6,494 nt of DNA from Candidatus Phycorickettsia trachydisci (GTDB lineage Bacteria; Pseudomonadota; Alphaproteobacteria; Rickettsiales; Rickettsiaceae), in NCBI GenBank assembly GCA_945875085.1, contig CAMCJU010000048.1:1-6494 (forward strand), read 5' to 3'. The first letter of the stretch is position 1. The number at the start of each line of letters is the position of its first letter. Positions 1 through 5,595 of this stretch are shown piece by piece. A model generated the notes under the pieces. The model was not told the DNA's origin, did not search any database, and saw only the letters and a list, made by a program, of their open reading frames with translations. The position numbers were made by a program, and so were the translations under genes.

Positions 1-1121
1 TAGTAAATAATCAAACCATAATGAGTATTCCAGGCTTTGCATTGCGGTAAGTAAATTTTCATGCGCGTTGTAGAAATTTAATTTTGCTTGCAGGCATACG
101 TATTGACTGCTAAGATTTTGGAATTTTTGCAAAGATTTGATTAGCTGATCTGGATCTGGATCGTCTTCAGCATCGAAGATCGCTAGATAATCGCCGCTAA
201 TATATTGAGCTGCAAAATTTAGCGCTTTAGGTTTTGTGCGCGGCTTGGATGCTGGGACCTTTATGACATGAAGGTAGCTTGGCAAATTGGCAAGATTTAA
301 CTCTTTTTGAGTAAGTAAAGCATCTTCCTCAACTACTAATTTAATATCCAGTCTATTTTTAGGATAATTAATTCTTGAAATAGCTTTGATGATAAATCTA
401 ATGCGATTTGGCTCTTGGTATAATGGCATTAAGATGCTGTATATAGGTAGCGCATCTAAAGGAATATGGCTGCGATGCACCAGTTTACTGGCTGCCTTAA
501 TTATGAAAAAAGTCTTCAAGGCGCAACTGGCTGACGATAATAGGCAGGTAGAGAGCGCAAAAATCTCAAAACAGTTCCAGTATATTAATAATGTCACTAC
601 AGACAAATCTGCAACATATTTATAAAACTTATAACTTCCGGCGCAAAGGTCTTGGTCAATAAGCCTTAGCAGATATGTAACTTTTGGAGAATTAAAATTC
701 CTAGAAGCGGCAACGCAAGAGTCAAGAAAATCTTTGTTGTATATAAGGCGCCTTGCTGGAGATTCATCCGCAAGTTTATTATACTTTTTGAGTAAACCAT
801 AATAGCTTAACGTATTAATTTGCCAGGGCAGCTTTATAGATCCATCGAGACAATAATCAGCAACATAACGATTAGCAATCAGGCTAGTAGTAGTAGTTGG
901 ATTAATAAATTCAATCCAAGATATTGATCTATTTTTTGCTAATAAACGCCTGAAATATTCATCTCTTAAGAGCTTTTTACTTAAGCGCTCTTGGCTTGTT
1001 TTATTATGCGGCTTTCTGTTGAAATTGCATTCAGAGAAGAAAAATTTTGCTACACAAAGCCTGAATAATTCTTTTTTTGAATACTATACTTAACTTTTAT
1101 AGTATTGAAATCAGAACTCAT
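1..1121 (-). CDS. Family 2 membrane glycosyltransferase, N4 adsorption protein B-like; 3' end beyond window, N-terminus in another frame
   Basis: Probable inner-membrane glycosyltransferase that transfers a sugar from an activated donor to an envelope glycan; the substrate is unknown. The minus-strand frame is open from 1083 to the left edge. With residues numbered from the ATG at 1121 and the frames joined at 1071-1077, 374 residues are visible. They show two hydrophobic segments (about 175-194 and 195-214), then the start of the catalytic domain with LPIYSILMPLYQEP (225-238), RTKPKALNFA (295-304), the acidic FDAEDDPDPDQ (316-326, DxD-like) and CLQAKLNFYNAHEN (343-356). This series is typical of the N4 adsorption protein B-like GT2 group. 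The later catalytic motifs fall outside the window. The long frame has no ATG, GTG or TTG until TTG at 606 and GTG at 597, so a full-length product needs a frame change after the ATG at 1121. The family call is firm. Whether the gene is intact, recoded or decaying is open. Confidence 0.8.
1071..1077 (-). other. A_AAA_AAG slippery heptamer at the frame junction
   Basis: Read from the ATG at 1121, the codons here are CAA AAA AAG, so the heptamer is in the phase X_XXY_YYZ used for -1 slippage in E. coli dnaX and several insertion sequences. Without slippage the reading ends at TAG (1052-1050) after 23 residues (MSSDFNTIKVKYSIQKK, then NYSGFV). A -1 slip continues as ELFRLCVAKF into the long glycosyltransferase frame. 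A 6-base inverted repeat, ATTCAG (1066-1061) and CTGAAT (1034-1029), begins 4 bases downstream but has a 26-base loop, so it would be a weak stimulator. No Shine-Dalgarno-like stimulator is obvious upstream. The seven-A run could equally cause polymerase slippage (one extra A restores the frame) or be a fixed deletion or an assembly error. Confidence 0.5.
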
Positions 1122-1136
1122 ACATATAATGCTTTA

Positions 1137-1410
1137 TATAGTTATTTTTAAATAAATATATCGCTAACTTATTATAATTTGATTATGTGCCTTAATGATG
1201 AGGGTGGCATGAAATATAGCTTAAATATATCTTAGCTTGAATATATCTTTTAGCGCCGCTAGAGTTTTTAAAGGTTCCGCGGGGTGCTGAAGCATTAGTT
1301 CAAAAAACCGCTCAAAAATTAGCTCAAATTAAATAACTTTAGATATATTGAACTTCAAGCTATAAATTCAGACGTCTTGGTCGCAACTTTAATACTTAAA
1401 AATAACTATA
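1137..1410. mobile_element. Possible MITE-like element bounded by perfect 15-base inverted repeats
   Basis: TATAGTTATTTTTAA at 1137-1151 is the exact reverse complement of TTAAAAATAACTATA at 1396-1410. The ends finish in TATA, which would fit insertion at a TA dinucleotide (as for IS630/Tc1-type elements), but because TA is its own complement the target duplication cannot be separated from the repeat. Inside lies a second, imperfect inverted pair (1217-1248 against about 1341-1361). No transposase is encoded, so it could only move with help from elsewhere. It fills most of the 380-base gap between the glycosyltransferase and the regulator. A TATAAT at 1176-1171 on the minus strand, 50 bases before the ATG at 1121, could give that gene its -10 box, but I see no matching -35. 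The repeats are AT-rich, and no second copy is visible here. Confidence 0.35.
1217..1248. repeat. Two tandem 16-base repeats with a partial inverted copy downstream
   Basis: TAGCTTAAATATATCT (1217-1232) is followed directly by TAGCTTGAATATATCT (1233-1248), with one difference in 16. At 1341-1361 the reverse complement of the second unit recurs, split by about five extra bases (AGATATATT, then TTCAAGCTA). The three copies sit inside the inverted-repeat element and frame a somewhat more GC-rich core. They could be protein-binding iterons, subterminal transposase sites, or the arms of a large hairpin. Confidence 0.5.
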
Positions 1411-1464
1411 GTAAAAAAATCAAACTTTTCAAGCTAAAGATTACTGCAGATTACTCTTTGGTTA

Positions 1465-1905
1465 TCACTCTTTGGTTTTATCTTTAAGCTCTGCTTCGCC
1501 TTCTCCTACCGCGTCTATTAATTCAATAATTTTTCTCCTTATGGCTTGCGGCTTGATCTTTTTATATACTTGCATCAATTTTAGCACTTCCCTTTCAGTA
1601 ACATTATTTTCCTCATCGTAGGCTAAAGATTCTTCGGCTAAAGTACTTGAAGAAGCTATTCCAGAACTCTCTAACATTTCAAAGAAATAGTTAATTGGGA
1701 CTTTCAGGAATGTTGACAAGTGAAAAAGCTTACTTGAAGAAATCCTGTTGGTGGCAGTCTCATATTTATGAATCTGCTGCACGCTGACATTTACGGCTTC
1801 TCCTAATTCTTGACGGGTGAGACCTAAAACAATTCTTCTGTATTTAAGTCTCTGAGCTACGTGTTGATCAATAACGTGCTCTAATTGATCATTATCTTGA
1901 AACAT
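1465..1905 (-). CDS. XRE-family helix-turn-helix transcriptional regulator
   Basis: A 146-residue cytoplasmic DNA-binding protein. Residues about 16-73 form a Cro/CI-type helix-turn-helix: HVAQRLKYRRIVLGLTRQEL, then a recognition helix near SVQQIHKYETATNRI (41-55), then the helix ending in LKVPINYFFEML. The IHKYE...NRIS...LFHLS...VPI..FF pattern is that of a conserved alphaproteobacterial XRE group that includes the rhizobial PraR/PhrR-like regulators. The C-terminal part (about 103-132) carries a helical tail ending in RRKIIELIDAV, also common in that group, followed by an acidic and lysine-rich end. It lies 68 bases downstream of lnt on the same strand, an order I know from other Alphaproteobacteria, where metK often follows; metK is absent here. 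The ATG at 1905 has only a weak ribosome site. It ends TGA TAA. An 11-base repeat (ACTCTTTGGTT at 1453-1463 and 1467-1477) straddles the stop. Its targets are unknown. Confidence 0.9.
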   Translation of the reverse strand: MFQDNDQLEHVIDQHVAQRLKYRRIVLGLTRQELGEAVNVSVQQIHKYETATNRISSSKLFHLSTFLKVPINYFFEMLESSGIASSSTLAEESLAYDEENNVTEREVLKLMQVYKKIKPQAIRRKIIELIDAVGEGEAELKDKTKE

Positions 1906-1931
1906 ATGGCTTAACTTTATTTTTTATATAT

Positions 1932-1951
1932 AACTATTATAAATGATAGTT
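1932..1951. promoter_or_regulatory. Dyad AACTAT-N8-ATAGTT over the -10 box, possible operator
   Basis: AACTAT (1932-1937) and ATAGTT (1946-1951) are perfect inverted half-sites whose centres are 14 bases apart. The dyad covers the -10 box of the regulator's promoter. Dimeric XRE repressors often bind such dyads to repress themselves, so autoregulation is a reasonable inference. The half-site sequence is AT-rich and could have arisen by chance. Confidence 0.35.
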
Positions 1952-1964
1952 TAAAAAAAAACAA
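1936..1964 (-). promoter_or_regulatory. Candidate sigma-70 promoter for the XRE regulator
   Basis: On the minus strand TTGTTT (1964-1959) and a perfect TATAAT (1941-1936) are separated by 17 bases. Transcription would start near 1930, leaving a leader of about 25 bases before the ATG at 1905. It lies within the short lnt-regulator gap, so the regulator could be expressed apart from lnt. The -35 matches consensus at only three positions. Confidence 0.45.
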
Positions 1965-1973
1965 GATACAAAA

Positions 1974-3518
1974 CTAAAAAACTTTAGATATATTATGCCT
2001 TAAATTAATTAATTCAACCCCAAATAAAACCAATATCAAAAAAAATAGCATTATGCACTGCGGATATGAACTATAGATTGTAGGATTAACCATTTTGCTA
2101 GGAACGTAACTGTCTAGATAGGTTTTGGTTTCTAGTTTGCTCGATTCTATAATCCTTCCCAGGGGGTCAATTACGGCAGAAATGCCACTATTAGCTGCTC
2201 TTAATACAGGTAGTCCATTTTCAATAGCACGCATGCGAGTCATGTAAAAATGTTGGTATGGGCCTGGCGAGTCTCCGTACCACGAGTCATTGCTGATATT
2301 TATCATTAAGTCTATTTCTTTATTTGACACTCTTGCTAGGTTTGGAAATATGGCTTCGTAACATATCAATGGCTTTATTCTAAATTTTTCCGTTACTATT
2401 TTCTGGCTTTCTTTGCCTTTTGCGTAATCCATTACACCATAAGTAAACTTTTTTATATTAAGAATATTTTTTAGTGGAACATACTCTCCAAAAGGAACAA
2501 GATGAATTTTATTGTAACCAAAGGTAATATTTCCCATATAATCTATGCCATGCATGCTAACATATTGCTTGTATTTAGCGTCAAAAACCTTGGCGTCAAC
2601 AACCTCTTGATTAATGGCCCCACTAATAAGCATTTGTCCTGGTTGTAAAAAATTTGCCAATATGTCTAGTAATTGCCGATTATGAATAACAGTTGGTAGT
2701 GCTGACTCCGGCCAAATTATTATCTCAGGAGTTCCAAGATAAGATGGCTCAATTGAAAGATCTATGTGTTGTTGCAAGCTGTAAAGAAAGTCTTGCGAAT
2801 TCCATTTGTCTTTTTGCGGGATATTGGGCTGCACTAGCCTTACTACATCTTTGGAAAATGTGGTGGGATATTTCTCTAGCCTGTACTGCCCAAAAATCAT
2901 CATGCCTATCAATATAAGCGCGCTTTGTGCAGCATGCTTCTTGAATGAAGTAAACTCTCCATTTAGCAAGAAGTACATAGCCCCCCCGCCAACGTATGCT
3001 ACTATTGTGCTCAGGCCCCAAATTCCCCAAATGCTGGCAGATTGTATTAAAGTTATGGAAAATGATAGGCTATATCCTAACAAGTTCCAGGGCAGGCCTG
3101 TAAAAGCCCAGGACCTTATCCATTCAAATAAAACCCAAGATATAGTAAAGCATAGATTAAACATTGCTAGTTTTTTGCATAAATTTGATACTGCGCAAGT
3201 CAGGCCAACGAAAACACTCATGAATAAAGGTAGGCCGAACAATGCAAAAGGCACAGCCCACCAAAACTCATCTATGTAAACTAAAATAGCAAATACAATC
3301 CAATATAGGCCAACGAAAAAATGTGCAAATCCAAAATAACAGCCATAACTAAAGGCCTGCTTGCTTGAGCTTGCTTTTGAAGCGTGATAAGCTAAAACTC
3401 CTAAAGTAGGAATCATCAGGAATGCAAAGAATGGGGCAAATAGCAGGCCACTAAGGGCGCCTGATATAAAACAGGAGGTTCTGGGGTAAAACCTTATCAA
3501 ATCAAGAAAAAAAACCAT
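1974..3518 (-). CDS. lnt: Apolipoprotein N-acyltransferase
   Basis: Inner-membrane enzyme that adds the third acyl chain, taken from a phospholipid, to the N-terminal cysteine of lipoproteins after Lgt and LspA have acted. At 514 residues it is the usual length. The first 210 or so residues hold several hydrophobic membrane segments. A nitrilase-like periplasmic domain follows (about 225-455), and a last membrane helix lies near 487-503. The catalytic triad is intact: Glu271 in IIIWPESALP, Lys337 in YNKIHLVPFGEYVP and Cys386 in PLICYEAIFP, with Glu345 as the conserved helper. The downstream block NISNDSWYGDSPGP (407-420) and RAIENGLPVLRAANSG (430-445) also fits. The ATG at 3518 follows no clear ribosome site. 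In many Alphaproteobacteria corC/tlyC lies just upstream; here a parvulin gene does. The coding strand has a run of seven G over 2987-2981. Identification is secure. Confidence 0.96.
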   Translation of the reverse strand: MVFFLDLIRFYPRTSCFISGALSGLLFAPFFAFLMIPTLGVLAYHASKASSSKQAFSYGCYFGFAHFFVGLYWIVFAILVYIDEFWWAVPFALFGLPLFMSVFVGLTCAVSNLCKKLAMFNLCFTISWVLFEWIRSWAFTGLPWNLLGYSLSFSITLIQSASIWGIWGLSTIVAYVGGGAMYFLLNGEFTSFKKHAAQSALILIGMMIFGQYRLEKYPTTFSKDVVRLVQPNIPQKDKWNSQDFLYSLQQHIDLSIEPSYLGTPEIIIWPESALPTVIHNRQLLDILANFLQPGQMLISGAINQEVVDAKVFDAKYKQYVSMHGIDYMGNITFGYNKIHLVPFGEYVPLKNILNIKKFTYGVMDYAKGKESQKIVTEKFRIKPLICYEAIFPNLARVSNKEIDLMINISNDSWYGDSPGPYQHFYMTRMRAIENGLPVLRAANSGISAVIDPLGRIIESSKLETKTYLDSYVPSKMVNPTIYSSYPQCIMLFFLILVLFGVELINLRHNISKVF

Positions 3519-3737
3519 CGGAAATAGGTTGCTTAATTTATAAAAGAGGAATAACGCAAGGAATAAGCAGAGTGTTTTTTAGATGTAGACTGCGCTGTTT
3601 TTGATTGCTAGCTCTTGTCAGAGTTTCGCTTTAAAGCTTTACTTTAAAATTTCCTTTCAAGCGTCAAAGAAAAAAACACGCAAGCTAACAAAGGGTTTTT
3701 TTAGAGAGGTACCTCGTCAAGAAGGGCTTATTTAATT
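3519..3737. other. Spacer between the parvulin gene and lnt, with palindrome and small inverted repeats
   Basis: No gene or strong terminator is visible. It contains a perfect 10-base palindrome GAGGTACCTC (3706-3715), an inverted repeat AAAAAAAC/GTTTTTTT (3670-3677 and 3695-3702, 17-base loop), and TTTAAAG/CTTTAAA (3630-3636 and 3642-3648, 5-base loop). On the minus strand a 30-codon open stretch without an ATG (3630-3541, stop at 3540-3538) encodes SETLTRASNQKQRSLHLKN and a hydrophobic end. Its less AT-biased composition suggests a gene remnant or a dispersed repeat rather than ordinary spacer. A TATAAA at 3542-3537 could be a -10 for lnt, but no good -35 accompanies it. Confidence 0.4.
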
Positions 3738-4586
3738 TTACTTAACATCAGCCTTTTTGACCAAGATCTTAACATCAGCCTGGTTGTTTAAGTCTTCAAC
3801 GTATGCTTCAACAGCAGCCTTGCTTAATCTTGCTTTTACTACACTCATCCCATCTTCTTTGCTAGGTAGTGTTATAGGTCTTTTATCAACTAGCTGAATA
3901 ATATGAAAGCCAAACTGAGTTTCGACTGGTGAAGATGTCTCGCCTTTCTTTAGGCTAAAAGCCTTGTCTTCAAAAGCTGGATCAGTTTGTCCTTTGGAAA
4001 AATATCCAACTTCGCCTCCTTTGGACTTCGAGCCAATGTCTTCGGATAATTTTTTAGCTAAATCGGCGAATTTTTCACCTTTGCTTAATTTTTGCTTGAC
4101 AGATTCAGCTTCTTTTAAGGTCTTTAGCAAAATATGCTTAACTTTAATTTCTTCCTTTCCTTTCATTTCTTGAACAAACTTGCCGTACTCATCTTCTAGA
4201 AGTTTGTCGGTAACTTTTTCTGCAATAATTTTATTAACTAGCTCGCTTTGAGCAAGTTGCTTTTTAAAATTGCTCACCTTATCGTTAAAATCTTTAGAAT
4301 CTTCAATTTTACTCTTTTCCACTTCCTTTTCTAGTAATTTTAAGTTTATATATGCTTTTACTAAAGACTCTTGGACAGTTTGCTCTAACTGAGAGAAAGA
4401 CTTTCCTTTTAGGTTAGGGTTGACTTCAAAAGCATCTTTAAATTGCTCAAAGACTTGGGATTCTTTGACTTCACCTCCTTTATAAGTTGCCACTAATGCA
4501 TCATTCGCTGCATTTACAACAGCAGAGTTAAAAGCACAGTTATAAAATATACTTGCTGTGATAGCTATTTTTATCAAATTTTTCAT
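3738..4586 (-). CDS. plp: Parvulin-type peptidyl-prolyl cis-trans isomerase, exported
   Basis: A chaperone-isomerase of the PpiC/SurA kind that would speed proline isomerisation in exported proteins. The 282 residues match, from memory, the size of the rickettsial parvulin-like protein Plp. Residues 1-26 form a signal peptide (MKNLIKIAITAS, then a probable cleavage after VNA). A helical, lysine- and glutamate-rich N-terminal chaperone region spans about 40-140. The parvulin domain is at 146-236, with KHILLKT (150-156), SKGGEVGYFSKGQ (188-200), FGFHIIQLV (225-233) and the paired histidines His151 and His228. No lipobox is visible, so it should be a soluble periplasmic or secreted protein rather than a lipoprotein. 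The ATG at 4586 follows an A/G-rich stretch rather than a clear Shine-Dalgarno. It lies 219 bases before lnt on the same strand and diverges from mlaE. Confidence 0.93.
   Translation of the reverse strand: MKNLIKIAITASIFYNCAFNSAVVNAANDALVATYKGGEVKESQVFEQFKDAFEVNPNLKGKSFSQLEQTVQESLVKAYINLKLLEKEVEKSKIEDSKDFNDKVSNFKKQLAQSELVNKIIAEKVTDKLLEDEYGKFVQEMKGKEEIKVKHILLKTLKEAESVKQKLSKGEKFADLAKKLSEDIGSKSKGGEVGYFSKGQTDPAFEDKAFSLKKGETSSPVETQFGFHIIQLVDKRPITLPSKEDGMSVVKARLSKAAVEAYVEDLNNQADVKILVKKADVK
3741..3781 (-). repeat. In-frame 14-base direct repeat at the parvulin C-terminus
   Basis: CTTAACATCAGCCT occurs at 3741-3754 and again at 3768-3781, 27 bases apart, exactly nine codons. It makes the protein end ADVKILVKKADVK, with ADVK twice. 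The layout suggests a small in-frame duplication. The family domain ends earlier, so the change should be tolerated. Confidence 0.7.
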
Positions 4587-4641
4587 TTCTTATTTCTTTA
4601 AAAAGATTATACTCATATCAGAAGATATTACCTACCAATCG

Positions 4642-4670
4642 ATAATACGATATTAAATTTGAAAATACAA
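4642..4670 (-). promoter_or_regulatory. Candidate promoter of the parvulin gene
   Basis: Minus-strand TTGTAT (4670-4665), 17 bases, then TATTAT (4647-4642). Transcription would start near 4635, giving a leader of about 50 bases. A second, perfect TATAAT lies closer at 4611-4606 but has no -35 at normal spacing. Confidence 0.4.
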
Positions 4671-4748
4671 GGTCTATTTATAGATTTTTGTTACATAAAA
4701 TTGAAGTGCAAATTTTAGAAGCAAGGATTTGGCAAATTCAAATTTCTC

Positions 4749-4777
4749 TTGCTCCTTTGAAGATTTGTTATGATAAT
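4749..4777 (+). promoter_or_regulatory. Candidate promoter of the mlaE operon
   Basis: TTGCTC (4749-4754) and GATAAT (4772-4777) are 17 bases apart. A start near 4784 would give a leader of about 30 bases. It diverges from the parvulin promoter, with the two -35 boxes about 80 bases apart, so independent control is possible. Confidence 0.4.
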
Positions 4778-4804
4778 AGCATTTATAAGTAATTTTAAAA
4801 TATT

Positions 4805-4809
4805 AAGGA
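4805..4809 (+). promoter_or_regulatory. Ribosome binding site of mlaE
   Basis: AAGGA sits 6 bases before the ATG at 4816. It is the clearest Shine-Dalgarno in the window and supports this start. Confidence 0.7.
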
Positions 4810-4815
4810 TAAAAA

Positions 4816-5589
4816 ATGCCAGGTATATTTCAGGCCGTAGGCGCAAAAGCTTGTCAAACATTTGCCGCTCTATTTAATTGTGCTATTAATTTTTTCAAAG
4901 TTCTGGCGCAGTGCGTTACGCCGCCATTTTATTTGGGCAATTTTCTGTATCAGATGATTTTTATAGGCTTCTACTCCTTGCCCATAATAGGTATGACCGC
5001 CCTTTTTTCTGGAGCTGTAATGGCTCTGCAGAGTTACACAGGATTTTCCAGATTTTCTGCTGAAAATAGCATCCCTATGGTAGTAGCGCTGTCTTTAACA
5101 AGAGAGCTAGCCCCAGTATTAACGGGCTTGATGGTAACGGCAAGAGTTGGCGCTAGTATTGCTGCAGAAATAGCTACTATGCGCGTAACTGAGCAAATCG
5201 ATGCGCTCTACACCCTGTCGACTAGCTCTATCAAATTCTTAATAGCCCCGCGAATCTTGGCGAGTTTTTTTTCCATGCCTTTATTGGTAGTTGTCGCTGA
5301 TATTGTCGGTATCATGGGGGGGTATATTGTTAGTGTGTACAAATTAGAATTTAATAGCGCAAACTACATCAGCAACACTATAAAATATCTTAACATTGCT
5401 GATGTTGCTTCCGGCTTAGTCAAGGCCCTGGCCTTTGGTTTGATAATTTCGGCAACGAGTTGTTTTTTTGGCTATAATGCACAAAATGGCGCTAAGGGAG
5501 TTGGGGTTGCGGCTACTAATGCGGTTGTTAGCTCTTCTATATTAATTTTATTAAGTAATTATTTAATTACAGAAATTTTATTTCATTGA
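4816..5589 (+). CDS. mlaE: MlaE-family ABC transporter permease for phospholipid transport
   Basis: Inner-membrane permease of the Mla-type lipid transport complex, which moves phospholipids between inner and outer membranes together with the ATPase MlaF and the MCE-domain protein MlaD. The 257 residues are the usual size. An amphipathic N-terminal stretch (about 1-40) precedes several membrane helices. The conserved cytoplasmic coupling segment runs from LTRELAPVLTGLM (94-106) through ARVGASIAAEIATMRVTEQI (109-128), where the EQ motif should contact the ATPase. The C-terminal block GYNAQNGAKGVGVAATNAVV (219-238) is also typical. The gene has a good ribosome site and its own candidate promoter. 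It is followed 6 bases later by the glutathione S-transferase-like gene. mlaF, often adjacent in other bacteria, does not follow within the 900 visible bases. A run of seven G (5316-5322) encodes the Gly-Gly of MGGY. Identification is secure. Confidence 0.95.
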   Translation: MPGIFQAVGAKACQTFAALFNCAINFFKVLAQCVTPPFYLGNFLYQMIFIGFYSLPIIGMTALFSGAVMALQSYTGFSRFSAENSIPMVVALSLTRELAPVLTGLMVTARVGASIAAEIATMRVTEQIDALYTLSTSSIKFLIAPRILASFFSMPLLVVVADIVGIMGGYIVSVYKLEFNSANYISNTIKYLNIADVASGLVKALAFGLIISATSCFFGYNAQNGAKGVGVAATNAVVSSSILILLSNYLITEILFH

Positions 5590-5595
5590 TTTTAA

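Noticed and set aside
386..625. Plus-strand 79-codon open frame with an ATG
   Set aside because: It lies opposite the glycosyltransferase frame, which has clear family motifs, and its own translation resembles nothing known.
1261..1300. tRNA fragment suggested by GGTTCCGCGGGGTGC
   Set aside because: No T-arm with TTCGA/TTCAA loop context, acceptor stem or anticodon arm can be fitted around it.
2693..3279. Several open frames on both strands inside lnt (2693-2917, 2749-3030, 2806-3279)
   Set aside because: They overlap the conserved Lnt sequence in other frames and lack domains or ribosome sites.
3670..3702. Bidirectional intrinsic terminator after the parvulin gene
   Set aside because: The stem is seven A-T pairs and one G-C around a 17-base loop, too weak to call a terminator.
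3964..4173. Plus-strand 69-codon frame
   Set aside because: It is antisense to the parvulin domain, whose conserved motifs account for the sequence.
4670..4692. Hairpin TCTAT/ATAGA in the divergent promoter region
   Set aside because: The loop would be only two bases and the stem is AT-rich.
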